The position numbers were made by a program, and so were the translations under genes. A DNA stretch of 64,000 nt from JAPKYZ01 sp033763835 (GTDB lineage: Bacteria > Acidobacteriota > Terriglobia > Bryobacterales > Bryobacteraceae): NCBI GenBank assembly GCA_033763835.1, contig JANRJS010000038.1, positions 124,001 through 188,000 of the forward strand, read 5' to 3'. Shown piece after piece: positions 34,235-42,679 of this stretch. Under the pieces are notes generated by a model. That model did not search any database. It saw only the letters and a list, made by a program, of their open reading frames with translations, and was not told where the DNA came from. Position 1 is the stretch's first letter. Every line of letters starts with the position of its first letter.

Positions 34235-35115
34235 CAGCGATAAGTGTCGGGCATCAGGAGCGACAGCGCATCGGGGACGATTTCGATCCGCGCCGGAGTG
34301 TGCCCGGCCGCCTCTCCGTCGATCTGCGCCGGCCCCGCGCCCGGGAACTCCACCGAGGTCGCGCGGCGTAGAGTGACGCCGGGCATCCGGTCCAATCGCT
34401 TGAGCAGGACACCCGTGAAGTAGCGGAGGTATTGGAACGCCCAAGCGCCTTCGAAAAGCACGACTTCAAACTCCGGCTCGTGCAACCGGACCGTGGGCGC
34501 GATTTCAAGATCGCCGCCGTAGTTGCGAACTCGCGAAGCGAGCGCGAAAGAAGCGCGGTATGTTTCGCCGCCGATCCTTACCTCAAACTCGGGCAGGCGG
34601 CGGAGGACGCTCGAAAATCCGCCGATCCAGTAAGCCGCTTTGCCGAGGTGCCGCTTAATCGTGGGATTCAGCGTGTGCACAATTTGCGCGTCCAATCCCA
34701 CGCCCGCCATCAGAAGGAAATACTTGGGCGTCTGATTCGCGGCGGCATATTGCGCAACGGCGATCCGGCGGGGTTTCAACTCCAAAAGGCGGGTTGCCGA
34801 CCGGCGCACCCGGGTACCGAGCCCAAGTTCGACGCTCAAGACGTTTGCGGTTCCCCCGGGGAGAATCCCCAACGGCGTTCGGCTGCCGATCATGCCATTG
34901 GCGACTTCGTGAATCGTGCCGTCGCCGCCAAAGGCGACAATGCGTTCCGCGCGATGTTCGATCGCCTCTTTGGCCAGATCGGCGGCCATGCCCGGGCCGG
35001 TGGTCGGCATCGCGCGGACGTCCTTCCCCAACCGGTTCACAACCGCTTCGAGCAACCAAGGATCGCGCCGCAGGCGTCCCGCGTAGGGATTGTAGATCAG
35101 GGCCGTCCGATACAA
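34234..35115 (-). CDS. Diacylglycerol/lipid kinase family protein (YegS/DagK-like)
   Basis: A 293-aa cytoplasmic lipid kinase. It has the catalytic-domain signature FGGDGTIHEVANGM and LGILPGGTANVL, and an N-terminal ALIYNPYAG strand. Family members phosphorylate diacylglycerol or related lipids using ATP. The start is a TTG at 35115; an in-frame TGA lies immediately upstream, so no earlier start exists. The start region is 14 nt from one possible ligA start on the other strand. It is coupled to the truncated membrane protein downstream. Confidence 0.87.
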   Translation of the reverse strand: MYRTALIYNPYAGRLRRDPWLLEAVVNRLGKDVRAMPTTGPGMAADLAKEAIEHRAERIVAFGGDGTIHEVANGMIGSRTPLGILPGGTANVLSVELGLGTRVRRSATRLLELKPRRIAVAQYAAANQTPKYFLLMAGVGLDAQIVHTLNPTIKRHLGKAAYWIGGFSSVLRRLPEFEVRIGGETYRASFALASRVRNYGGDLEIAPTVRLHEPEFEVVLFEGAWAFQYLRYFTGVLLKRLDRMPGVTLRRATSVEFPGAGPAQIDGEAAGHTPARIEIVPDALSLLMPDTYR

Positions 35116-35150
35116 TCACCCTTTATACCGTGCTGGATTCCGATCCACCC

Positions 35151-35192
35151 GCGCAAAACGGACGGGACGCTGGTGGCGTCCAGCCTGTGCGC
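35151..35192. repeat. 42-nt palindromic repeat, copy 1
   Basis: The outer arms GCGCAAA/TGTGCGC pair imperfectly (one mismatch); the inner arms GGACGC/GCGTCC pair perfectly around TGGTG. The element has the same length and layout as copies at 35214 and 41265. It lies in the 5' region of ligA. Confidence 0.8.
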
Positions 35193-35213
35193 TCCGCCGA
35201 TTCCGACCTCACC

Positions 35214-35255
35214 GCGCACAACGGACTGGACGCTCGTAGCGTTCAGCCTGTGCGC
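35214..35255. repeat. 42-nt palindromic repeat, copy 2
   Basis: The outer arms GCGCACA/TGTGCGC pair perfectly over 7 bp and the inner arms GGACGC/GCGTTC pair with one G-T. It starts exactly 63 nt (21 codons) after copy 1, so both copies are in the same reading phase. The likely ligA GTG start (35250) lies in its right arm. Confidence 0.8.
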
Positions 35256-37205
35256 TCTTCGAGCCCTCCCGCCCGCGCGTCGGCCTTGCGTGAAGAACTC
35301 CGGCGGCACGAGCGTCTGTACTACGTCCTCGACCGGCCGGAAATCGCCGACGCCGAGTACGACGCGCTAATGCGCGAGTTACAGGCGATCGAGCGCGAAT
35401 ACCCGGAATTGCGCACGCCCGATTCTCCGACACAACGCGTGGGCGGCGCGCCGCGCGAAGGCTTCGTCAAGGTGAAGCATTCGACGTCGATGCTGTCGCT
35501 CGACAACGCGCTGAACGAAGGCGAACTCCGCGATTTCGACCGGCGCGTTCGGGAGTTACTCGGCGGCGAGCCTTACGAGTACGTGGCGGAGTTGAAGCTC
35601 GACGGGCTGTCGATGGCGGCGCACTATCGCGGCGGGCGCTTGGAGCGGGCGGTGACGCGCGGCGACGGAGAAGTCGGCGAGGACGTGACGGAAAACGCGC
35701 GGACGATCCGGTCGCTCCCGCTGCTCGCGGGGAAGGACGATTTCGAAGTTCGCGGCGAAGTGGTGATGCCGAACGCGGCGTTCGCGAAGTTGAACGTGGA
35801 CCGGGAGGAGGCGGGGTTGCCCCGTTACGCGAATCCGCGGAACTCGGCGGCGGGCTCGCTGCGCGTGCTCGATCCGGCGATCACGGCGTCCCGGCAACTC
35901 GATTTCTACGCCTATTTTCTACTTAAGGACGGCGATTTCGAGTTGCTCAGCCACTGGGAATCTTTGGATGAGTTAGCAACCCGGGGCTTTAAGGTGAATC
36001 CGGCGCGGCGTAAGTGCGCGGGAGTCGCCGAGTTACTGGAATTCATCGCCGAATGGGACGCGAAACGCGACAACTTACCGTACGAAATCGACGGCGTGGT
36101 GGCGAAAGTCGATTCGGTCGCGCAACAGAGGCGATTAGGTTGGACGGCGAAGGCTCCCCGATGGGCCGTCGCGTTTAAGTATCCGGCGCGGCGCGCGGTA
36201 ACCACACTCGAAGACATTCTGGTGCAAGTGGGGCGGACCGGCGTGTTGACTCCCGTAGCTGCGCTCTCGCCCGTGGCCGTCGGCGGAGTGACGGTGTCGC
36301 GCGCGACGCTGCACAACGAAGACGAGATTGCGCGCTTGGGCTTGACGATCGGAGCGAACGTCGAGATCGAGCGATCGGGCGACGTGATTCCGAAAGTCGT
36401 ACGCGTCGTCGAGCCAGGGTCGCGCGAATGGAAACTACCCGCGGTGTGTCCCGTGTGTGGATCGGCGGTGCGGCGCGCGGAAGGCGAAGTCGCTACCCGC
36501 TGCGAGAACCTGGATTGCCCCGCGCGGCTAAAGGGTTCGATTCGCTTTTTCGCGTCGCGCGTCGCGATGGATATCGACGGCATGGGCGAAGCGCTAGTGG
36601 AGCAACTCGTGGAGCGCGGATTGGTGAAAAGCGTCGCCGACATCTTCGATCTCACCGCGGCGCAGTTGGCGAATTTGGAGCGGATGGCCGAAAAATCCGC
36701 CGCCAACGTGTACGAAGCGATTCAAGCGGCGCGCTCGCGGCCTTTGTGGCGCTGGATTACGGGGCTCGGCATTCCGATGGTCGGCGAGCGGACGGCGCAA
36801 ATCCTTGCGCGAACGTTCGGATCGATGAAAGCGATTCGAGAAGCGGACGAAGACGCGCTTAAGACAGCCGAGGAGATCGGCCCGCGAGTAGCCGCTTCAA
36901 TTCGCGCGTTCGTCGAACGCAACGGGCATTTACTTGACCGTCTCGAATTTCCCGAAGCGGAGCGGGTAACTCCCGGCGGCAAGTTGCTCGGAAAAACCTT
37001 TGTACTCACGGGAACATTGCCGAATTTAACTCGCGAAGAGGCGAAGGAACTGATCGAAAGCGCGGGCGGTAAGGTGGCGGGATCGGTGAGTAAGAAGACG
37101 AGTTTCGTGGTCGCGGGCGAAGACGCAGGTTCGAAGTTAGAAAAAGCCCGCGCCTTAGGCGTGCCAGTTGTCGACGAAGCTTGGTTGAAGGATGCCCTCG
37201 CTTGA
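35250..37205 (+). CDS. ligA: NAD-dependent DNA ligase
   Basis: A 651-aa NAD+-dependent ligase that seals nicks in replication and repair. Domains in order: N-terminal Ia region (RRHERLYYVLD), adenylation domain with Lys116 in ELKLDGLS, OB fold, Zn finger (CPVCG...CENLDCP near 400), helix-hairpin-helix region (GLGIPMVGERTA) and C-terminal BRCT (GKTFVLTGTLPNL to DEAWLKDAL). With the GTG at 35250 the catalytic Lys falls at 116, matching the E. coli numbering (115). The frame also reaches a GTG at 35130, which would add 40 residues made of two 21-residue repeats encoded by the palindromic elements. A TTG at 35286 is a third option. The BRCT end overlaps the DedA-like start. Confidence 0.92.
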   Translation: MRSSSPPARASALREELRRHERLYYVLDRPEIADAEYDALMRELQAIEREYPELRTPDSPTQRVGGAPREGFVKVKHSTSMLSLDNALNEGELRDFDRRVRELLGGEPYEYVAELKLDGLSMAAHYRGGRLERAVTRGDGEVGEDVTENARTIRSLPLLAGKDDFEVRGEVVMPNAAFAKLNVDREEAGLPRYANPRNSAAGSLRVLDPAITASRQLDFYAYFLLKDGDFELLSHWESLDELATRGFKVNPARRKCAGVAELLEFIAEWDAKRDNLPYEIDGVVAKVDSVAQQRRLGWTAKAPRWAVAFKYPARRAVTTLEDILVQVGRTGVLTPVAALSPVAVGGVTVSRATLHNEDEIARLGLTIGANVEIERSGDVIPKVVRVVEPGSREWKLPAVCPVCGSAVRRAEGEVATRCENLDCPARLKGSIRFFASRVAMDIDGMGEALVEQLVERGLVKSVADIFDLTAAQLANLERMAEKSAANVYEAIQAARSRPLWRWITGLGIPMVGERTAQILARTFGSMKAIREADEDALKTAEEIGPRVAASIRAFVERNGHLLDRLEFPEAERVTPGGKLLGKTFVLTGTLPNLTREEAKELIESAGGKVAGSVSKKTSFVVAGEDAGSKLEKARALGVPVVDEAWLKDALA

Positions 37206-37783
37206 AAGGGCTGGTCGCCACGTTGGTCGGTTGGGGACCGCTGGGCGTGCTGCTTTTGGCGGCGCTGGACTCTTCGGGTATCCCGCTGCCGGGCGGCGTG
37301 GATGCGACGTTGCTACTCGTCTCGGTGCTGCGGCCGGATGTGGCGTGGTGGGCCGCGCTCGCGGCGATCGGCGGTTCGCTGATCGGCAACTGGATTCTGT
37401 TTTCGCTAGCGCGCAAAGGCGGCGAAGCGTATCTCGATCGACATACGCGCTCCGGCAATGGCTTGCGGCTGAAGAACTGGTTCCGGCGATACGGCTTAGT
37501 GACCGTCTTCGTTCCGGCGCTTTTAGTGATTCCGATGCCGATGAAGATTCCCGTGTTTTGCACGGCGGTGTTCGGTGTATCGAGAGCTAAGTTTCTCGCG
37601 GTCGTCGCCGCCGCGAGAATTCCGAGATACCTCGCGCTGGCGTGGTTGGGGCAACAGCTTGGTCCCGACGCGGGGGGATGGTTGAAGGCGCACACATGGC
37701 ACTTACTCGCGTTTGCCGCCGCGCTGTTCGCGGGATTGTTCGTTCTGATTCGTCTGAACGACCGGGGTAAAGTGACTGCATGA
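37202..37783 (+). CDS. DedA/VTT-family membrane protein
   Basis: A 193-aa membrane protein with four or five hydrophobic helices. The family-type sequence LDSSGIPLPGGVDATLLLVSV near the N-terminus and the amphipathic FRRYGLVTVFVPALLVIPMP re-entrant region match DedA/SNARE-associated proteins, which have been linked to undecaprenyl-phosphate or phospholipid flipping. The TTG at 37202 overlaps the ligA stop (TTGA); a TTG at 37181 is less likely. It overlaps the following enolase-superfamily gene by 4 nt, so ligA and both downstream genes may be co-transcribed. Confidence 0.8.
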   Translation: MKGLVATLVGWGPLGVLLLAALDSSGIPLPGGVDATLLLVSVLRPDVAWWAALAAIGGSLIGNWILFSLARKGGEAYLDRHTRSGNGLRLKNWFRRYGLVTVFVPALLVIPMPMKIPVFCTAVFGVSRAKFLAVVAAARIPRYLALAWLGQQLGPDAGGWLKAHTWHLLAFAAALFAGLFVLIRLNDRGKVTA

Positions 37784-39132
37784 CGCGCCGGAAATTACTG
37801 ACGGTCGCTTCGGCTTCTCCGTTCATTGCCGCCGCCTCGCCGCATACGGAAATCGCCATCGACGCAGTGCGGAGTTGGTACGAAGACTTTCTGTATCGCG
37901 CGCCATACCAATTCGGCGGCAAAACGGTGGATCGTGTCACGCTGCTCAACGTCGAAGTGACGGTCAAGACCCGCGATGGGCGGCGGCAAACGGGCTTTGG
38001 ATCGATGTCGATGGGCAATATCTGGGCGTATCCGGGTAAGCCTTACGACCAAACGCTGGGCGAGATGAAGGCGCTCGCCGGAAAGGTCGAGAAGATCCTT
38101 GCGGGTTACGCGGAGTACGGCCATCCGATCGATCTTGGAGTATCGCTTGAACCCGAATACTTGAAAGCGACTTCGACAATGCCCAAGCTCGCGGCGCTCG
38201 TGACCGCCAGTCCGTTCGACGCGGCGGTGCACGACGCCTACGGCAAGCTACTGGGTCGTAGCGTTTGGCAATGCTATGGACCCGATTGTTTGCGCCGCGA
38301 CTTGGGCGCTTACTTAGGTTCCGATTTCAAAGGCGAGCGGTTGGACCGGTACTTACTCGCGAAGCCAAGGCCGAAACTCGCCATGTTTCACTCGGTGGGC
38401 GCGGCGGATGCGATCGAGCCGGGCGATGTGAAGGCGCGGCTGAACGACGGCTTGCCCGAGACGCTCGGCGAATGGATTCGGTACAACGGGCTGACTCATC
38501 TCAAGATTAAGTTAAACGGTGGCAACATGGCGGCGGATGTCGAACGCGTCGTCCGCATCGACCGTGTGGCGGGCGACAAGATTTATTGTCTTGACTTCAA
38601 TGAGAATTGCCCGAACGTAAGTTACTTTCTCGAGTTTCTCAAGCAGGTCAAAGCGCGCGCACCGAAGTTATTCGACAAGGTGCAATACGTCGAGCAGCCC
38701 ACGCGCCGCGACTTACAAGCCGACCGCGCGAACGTCATGCACGAAGCGGCGAAGCTGCGCCCGGTGGTCATTGACGAGTCGCTGGTCGATCTAGAATCGC
38801 TGCTGCTTTCGCGGGAGATGGGGTATACGGGCGTCGCGCTCAAAGCTTGCAAAGGACAGACGCAGGCGGTGCTAATGGCCGCCGCCGCGCAAAAGTACAA
38901 GATGTTCCTCTGCGTGCAGGACCTTACTTGCCCCGGCGCGTCGCTGGTGCATTCGGTATCGCTCGCCGCGCACGTTCCAGGAGTGGCGGGGATCGAGGCT
39001 AACGCTCGCCAGTACGTTCCGGCGGCGAACCAACCGTGGGTTGCGAAGTTCCCGGGAGTCTTTAGCGTGAAGGACGGTTCGATGCGGACTGGCTCGCTCA
39101 CCGGTCCGGGGTTGGGCGTGACGCCGCGTTAG
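37780..39132 (+). CDS. Enolase-superfamily (mandelate racemase/muconate lactonising-like) enzyme
   Basis: A 450-aa protein with a TAT-like N-terminus (TRRKLLTVASASPFIAAAS). The barrel carries a Lys in HLKIKLNGG, the metal acidic residues in LDFNEN, VEQPT and VIDES, and a late LKACKGQ, in the order of the superfamily's Lys, Asp, Glu, Glu and Lys. Such enzymes abstract the alpha proton of a carboxylate, for example in sugar-acid dehydration. The exact substrate cannot be told. It overlaps the DedA gene by 4 nt upstream and the convergent DapA-like gene by 4 nt downstream. Confidence 0.83.
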   Translation: MTRRKLLTVASASPFIAAASPHTEIAIDAVRSWYEDFLYRAPYQFGGKTVDRVTLLNVEVTVKTRDGRRQTGFGSMSMGNIWAYPGKPYDQTLGEMKALAGKVEKILAGYAEYGHPIDLGVSLEPEYLKATSTMPKLAALVTASPFDAAVHDAYGKLLGRSVWQCYGPDCLRRDLGAYLGSDFKGERLDRYLLAKPRPKLAMFHSVGAADAIEPGDVKARLNDGLPETLGEWIRYNGLTHLKIKLNGGNMAADVERVVRIDRVAGDKIYCLDFNENCPNVSYFLEFLKQVKARAPKLFDKVQYVEQPTRRDLQADRANVMHEAAKLRPVVIDESLVDLESLLLSREMGYTGVALKACKGQTQAVLMAAAAQKYKMFLCVQDLTCPGASLVHSVSLAAHVPGVAGIEANARQYVPAANQPWVAKFPGVFSVKDGSMRTGSLTGPGLGVTPR

Positions 39133-39773
39133 CTTCGCAGACCGGCGAGCGCTTCTTCGATCTCAACTTGTGCAGGGCGGCGCAGAGGAACGCGAGGCAG
39201 GCGCGGCGGACCGCCGTAGTAGCCGGTCAATTCCATCGCATACTTCAACCCGGCGATGCCATACTTCGCGACCGCCGCTTCTACCGGAGCCAACCGAGCG
39301 CGCCAGTCTGCGGCGGCATCGAGTTCCCGAGTGCGCTCGGCGTCGAAGATCGTGAGATAGGCGTAAGGCAGCGCGTTCGCGAGCGGCGGAGCGTCAATTG
39401 CAACTACCGGCACCCTGTCGGCAATACAGCCGCGATAGAGCTTGTCTTCCTCGGAACCGGCAGGCCAAGGAGACTCTGTTTGAATCGCCTGCGCGCCGCG
39501 AGCGACTAACTCGACGGCTAATTCAACAGCCACTTTGACTGCGGGGAGACCAACCACGGCGACTTTGGGGCGATCGGCCTGGACCAAGTCGAAGAGATCG
39601 ATTAACTCGGCTGGAGAGAGCAGGGTGCCTTCGCCAGTCGACGATCCGATCAGAAATCCAGTGACTTTCGTGAGGGAAAGGCGAGAAACGTTGTGGGCGA
39701 CCTTGGCGCGGTAAATCCCACCGGAGAAATCAAAGGGGGTCGTGAGCGGGACCCACACCCCCTTCGAGAGCAT
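39129..39773 (-). CDS. DapA/NAL-family protein with internal deletion
   Basis: A 214-aa protein related to dihydrodipicolinate synthase and N-acetylneuraminate lyase (family length about 290). The start (KGVWVPLTTPF), the loop GSSTGEGTLLSPAE and the C-terminal KYAMELTGYYGGPPRLP match. The central 70 or so residues, which include the Schiff-base Lys in a GxKD-like motif, are missing: the sequence passes from VVAIDAPPLANALPY almost directly to the C-terminal helices. It is therefore unlikely to be an active aldolase. The ATG at 39773 is chosen; a TTG at 39788 would overlap atpE. It converges with the enolase-superfamily gene. Confidence 0.65.
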   Translation of the reverse strand: MLSKGVWVPLTTPFDFSGGIYRAKVAHNVSRLSLTKVTGFLIGSSTGEGTLLSPAELIDLFDLVQADRPKVAVVGLPAVKVAVELAVELVARGAQAIQTESPWPAGSEEDKLYRGCIADRVPVVAIDAPPLANALPYAYLTIFDAERTRELDAAADWRARLAPVEAAVAKYGIAGLKYAMELTGYYGGPPRLPRVPLRRPAQVEIEEALAGLRS

Positions 39774-39780
39774 GAACTGG

Positions 39781-40071
39781 TTAGCCAACCTTGACGAACG
39801 TGAACAACGCCAGAGACTCGATGAACGCGAGACCTAGCAGCAGCAGAATACGGATCGCGCCTGCCGCGCCAGGGTTGCGCGCTACGCCTTCCGCCGCCGC
39901 CGCGATCGCCTTGCCCTGGCCCAGGGCGCAGAGACCGGAGGCGATTGCCATCGCGAACGCGGGAACCAGCAGGCCGGTACCGGAGGGCTGCGCGCCCGCC
40001 GCTTCCTGCGCGAACATCGGAGCCGCGATCAGCAAAAGCATCGCGAGCAACATTACGGACTTCAACTTCAT
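39781..40071 (-). CDS. atpE: F0F1 ATP synthase subunit c
   Basis: A 96-aa proteolipid. A cleavable-looking leader (1-21, ending MFAQ) precedes two helices; the polar loop is GVARNPGA and the ion-binding carboxylate is Glu85 in LAFIESLAL. Gln52 in GQG and Ser86 next to the Glu resemble the arrangement in sodium-binding c-rings, though neighbouring positions differ and proton use remains likely. It is the last F0 gene of atpZ-atpI-atpB-atpE; atpF and all F1 genes are not adjacent. The DapA-like gene follows at once. Confidence 0.93.
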   Translation of the reverse strand: MKLKSVMLLAMLLLIAAPMFAQEAAGAQPSGTGLLVPAFAMAIASGLCALGQGKAIAAAAEGVARNPGAAGAIRILLLLGLAFIESLALFTFVKVG

Positions 40072-40157
40072 TTCGGTGACTCCTTTAAGTCGAGTTTCAC
40101 TGGATTGTCAGAGGTGGTTCCTTCGGTACGTTGGGACGCCCGGGGCTCACTTGAAAA

Positions 40158-40919
40158 TTAGTGCGCTTCTTCGTGGGCGACCGCCTCACCCACATAGGCC
40201 ATGGTGAGAACCATGAAAATAAATGCCTGCAATAAACTCACAAAAGTGTGCAATCCCATGAAAACAACCGGGACCAATAGAGGAACCAGAGCCAGGAATC
40301 CCAACGTCACCTGCTCGCCCGCGAGCATGTTGGCGTAGAGACGAATGGTGAGCGACATCGGCCGGATCAGATGGCTAATGATCTCGAGCGGAAACATGAA
40401 CCAGGAAAGCCACCAGATCGGTCCGGCGAAATGCTTCAGGTAACCGAGGCCGTTCGTCGAAAATCCCCAGATGTTGTAGTAGAGAAACGTCGCGATCGCG
40501 CAGCCCAGCGGCACCATCGGGAACATCGTCGGCGATTCGAACGCCGGTACGATCCCGATCAAGTTCATCATCACGATGAACAGAAATACGGTGCCCGTGT
40601 AGACGACATGCTTTTTGCCGTCGTGGTGGCCGATGACGTCGATGGCTTGCTGCTTGACGAAACCGTAAAGCCCTTCGAAAGTGTGCTGTAGGCCGCCGGG
40701 TTTGTCCATCGACAGTCCCGCGCGGACCACGGTGGCGAGGGCCATTATGACCAGGGCCACGAAAATTTGCGTGGCCATCCAATCGGCCCAAGGGTGCGCC
40801 GGATCGTGCGCGGGTTTGCCCACCGCGTTCAAAAGTGCGTTCGCCGGACTGGCCAGCGTCTGGTTCAATAGCCCCGTGAACCAGGATTCATGATGAGGAT
40901 GTGCGTGCGCGGCTAGCAT
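40158..40919 (-). CDS. atpB: F0F1 ATP synthase subunit a
   Basis: A 253-aa membrane protein with about six helices. It shows the conserved late helix with the essential Arg in SLTIRLYANMLAGEQVTLG and a His-rich N-terminus (HAHPHHE) in place of a leader. It forms the ion half-channels beside the c-ring. The start ATG at 40919 overlaps the atpI-like gene by 32 nt, indicating coupling. An 86-nt gap separates it from atpE. Confidence 0.95.
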   Translation of the reverse strand: MLAAHAHPHHESWFTGLLNQTLASPANALLNAVGKPAHDPAHPWADWMATQIFVALVIMALATVVRAGLSMDKPGGLQHTFEGLYGFVKQQAIDVIGHHDGKKHVVYTGTVFLFIVMMNLIGIVPAFESPTMFPMVPLGCAIATFLYYNIWGFSTNGLGYLKHFAGPIWWLSWFMFPLEIISHLIRPMSLTIRLYANMLAGEQVTLGFLALVPLLVPVVFMGLHTFVSLLQAFIFMVLTMAYVGEAVAHEEAH

Positions 40920-41253
40920 GAAAGGCGTCGTAGAGAGCGATCGCGAGAATCGCCAGGACCGGCGTCGCGACCCCTAAAGCGAGAGCGGCGCGATCTACCT
41001 CGTACTTCTGTAGGATAGCATAAAGCAGCCACCCGGCGATCAGCAGGCGCGTCGCAATCAATAGAAACGAAAGCGGATTCGGTTTTTGGCCGGTGATCGC
41101 GGCGGTCAGCCGGGTGAGCACCCAGAGACTGGCGGAGGCTATTAGCGCGCCCGTCGCAAATCCGATCAAGCGCGCTCGCCCGTCCACGAAAAAGAACGCG
41201 GCCACACCCAGCAAAACCAGCCCTACCTGCGCGATGGCTACCCTCTTGAGCAC
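40888..41253 (-). CDS. ATP synthase subunit I-like membrane protein
   Basis: A 121-aa protein with four hydrophobic helices, in the usual place of AtpI immediately before atpB. AtpI proteins help assemble the c-ring and stabilise the F0 sector. The LVLLGVAAFFFVDGRARLIGF and LLIATRLLIAGWLL helices fit the family loosely; there is no invariant motif to check. It overlaps atpB. The 61-nt gap to atpZ contains a palindromic repeat. Confidence 0.75.
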   Translation of the reverse strand: MLKRVAIAQVGLVLLGVAAFFFVDGRARLIGFATGALIASASLWVLTRLTAAITGQKPNPLSFLLIATRLLIAGWLLYAILQKYEVDRAALALGVATPVLAILAIALYDAFHASRARTSSS

Positions 41254-41264
41254 TTGTTTAGACC

Positions 41265-41306
41265 GCGCACAGCGGACTGGACGCTAGTGGCGCCCAGCCT
41301 GTGCGC
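41265..41306. repeat. 42-nt palindromic repeat, copy 3
   Basis: The outer arms GCGCACA/TGTGCGC are perfect; the inner arms GGACGC/GCGCCC have one mismatch. It lies between atpZ and the atpI-like gene inside the operon, 6 kb from copies 1 and 2, showing that the element is dispersed and not just a local duplication in ligA. Confidence 0.8.
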
Positions 41307-41314
41307 TCTCCTCA

Positions 41315-41515
41315 TTACTTCTTCTCGATCCGCTTCGCTTGGCGCAACACTTCGTACAAGCCTGCTGCAAAACCCACCATCATGCCCGTCGTCGCCCAAT
41401 AGTTGGTGCCGTACTTTTGGTCCGCCCAATCGCCCAACCACCACAGCGCCCACATAGCGGCGGGGATCACGAATACCAATCCCATGTACGCGCCAGCCTT
41501 GGCCATCGGGGTCAT
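41315..41515 (-). CDS. AtpZ/AtpI-type F0F1 assembly protein
   Basis: A 66-aa protein with two helices. MGLVFVIPAAMWALWWLGDWADQKYGTNYWATTGMM carries the small-protein pattern Gly-x-x-x-Asp between two membrane segments seen in AtpZ, which together with AtpI has been proposed to transport Mg2+ or Ca2+ or aid assembly. It is the first gene of the F0 operon. The hydroxyacid oxidase gene ends 15 nt downstream of its start in map order, on the same strand, so it lies upstream in transcription. Confidence 0.8.
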   Translation of the reverse strand: MTPMAKAGAYMGLVFVIPAAMWALWWLGDWADQKYGTNYWATTGMMVGFAAGLYEVLRQAKRIEKK

Positions 41516-41530
41516 CGGAAATTCGCCTCG

Positions 41531-42670
41531 CTAAACCGGCTTGTAAAGACGCCGCACCAGCCGCGGGTTCAGCTCGCCCAGATTCTTGCAACCCGCTAGC
41601 GCGAGCGACAACTTGAATTCGGCGGCAAGCATTTCAAGCACGCGTTCGACGCCCGGCTGACCGAGCGCTCCCAATCCCCACAGCGGCGCGCGTCCCACCA
41701 GCACCGCTTTCGCGCCCAGCGCCAGCGCTTTCACGATATCGGAGCCTCGCCGGATTCCACCATCCATCAGCACCGGTACGCGTCCGTTCACCGCTTGGGC
41801 GACTTCGGGTAGCGCGTCCAGAGTCGCGATCACGCCGTCGAGCTGCCGCCCGCCGTGATTCGACACGACGATGCCGTCCGCGCCGTTCTGCACCGCCAAA
41901 GCCGCATCTTCGGGCGCAACGATGCCTTTCAGTATCACGGGCATCTTCGACGCGCTCTTCACCCACTCGATCTGCTCCCAGGTCATGCCCGGCACGTGCG
42001 GTTGCCACATAGCGGGCTTGGCGGGATTGCGCGGCGGGCGGGGCGGATCGTTCGGCCCGGGCACTCCCGTCTGCATGTAGCCGTAATCGAACCGGTTGCG
42101 ATTATTGCGGTCGCGATTCGATTGGTACTGGTTATCCACCGTGATCGTGACGCCCTTGCAGCCGCGATCCTCGATCCGCTTGACGAAGCTTTGGGCCGTC
42201 GGTTTGTTGCGGAATCCCGTGCCGTTGGTCCACCAGGTGAGCGGCTCGCCGTTTTCGAGCAGCCGCTCCGCACCGCCTCCCGAGATGAAGATCGTTTTGG
42301 TCGCGACCGCCGCCTTGGCGACAAGCTCGTCGGCGTCCTTGATGACGAGATTCTTGCCGCCGGTGGGCGCGATCAGGATCGGCGAATGGAGCGCTTGTCC
42401 AAACAGTGTGAGCGACGTATCCACTTGCGAGACGTCGGTCATCACGCGCGGCACGAGAAACGCTCGCTCGAACGCCTCCCGGTTGGCCCGCAACGTCTTC
42501 TCGTCCTCGACGCCGCCGGCGATGAAATCGTAAGCCAGCTTGTGGAGCTTCTTCTTCGCGAGCTCCTCGAATTCGTGGACGTTCACCGGACCGTCGAGCG
42601 AATCCGGAATGTCGGCGGCGGCGAGCGGCGAAGCGGCGGCCCAGGCGAGCAAGCGGCGGCGGGTCGTCAT
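41531..42670 (-). CDS. FMN-dependent alpha-hydroxyacid oxidase/dehydrogenase
   Basis: A 379-aa TIM-barrel flavoprotein of the lactate/glycolate oxidase family: SPILIAPTGG, VTITVDNQYQ, LKGIVAPEDA (active-site Lys strand), the proton-abstracting His in VSNHGGRQLDG, and the phosphate loop MDGGIRRGSD. It oxidises an L-2-hydroxyacid to the 2-oxoacid. The N-terminus TTRRRLLAWAAASPLAAA is a twin-arginine-like leader, so it may be exported. The ATG at 42670 is preferred over a GTG at 42694, because TATAAT stands 9 nt before the ATG, which would make the mRNA nearly leaderless. It is divergent from the GMC oxidoreductase. Confidence 0.88.
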   Translation of the reverse strand: MTTRRRLLAWAAASPLAAADIPDSLDGPVNVHEFEELAKKKLHKLAYDFIAGGVEDEKTLRANREAFERAFLVPRVMTDVSQVDTSLTLFGQALHSPILIAPTGGKNLVIKDADELVAKAAVATKTIFISGGGAERLLENGEPLTWWTNGTGFRNKPTAQSFVKRIEDRGCKGVTITVDNQYQSNRDRNNRNRFDYGYMQTGVPGPNDPPRPPRNPAKPAMWQPHVPGMTWEQIEWVKSASKMPVILKGIVAPEDAALAVQNGADGIVVSNHGGRQLDGVIATLDALPEVAQAVNGRVPVLMDGGIRRGSDIVKALALGAKAVLVGRAPLWGLGALGQPGVERVLEMLAAEFKLSLALAGCKNLGELNPRLVRRLYKPV

Positions 42671-42679
42671 CGTGGGCCA

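Noticed and set aside
39781..40071. Sodium-driven ATP synthase
   Set aside because: Gln52 and Ser86 fit, but other positions of the known Na+ motif do not; specificity cannot be called from this alone.
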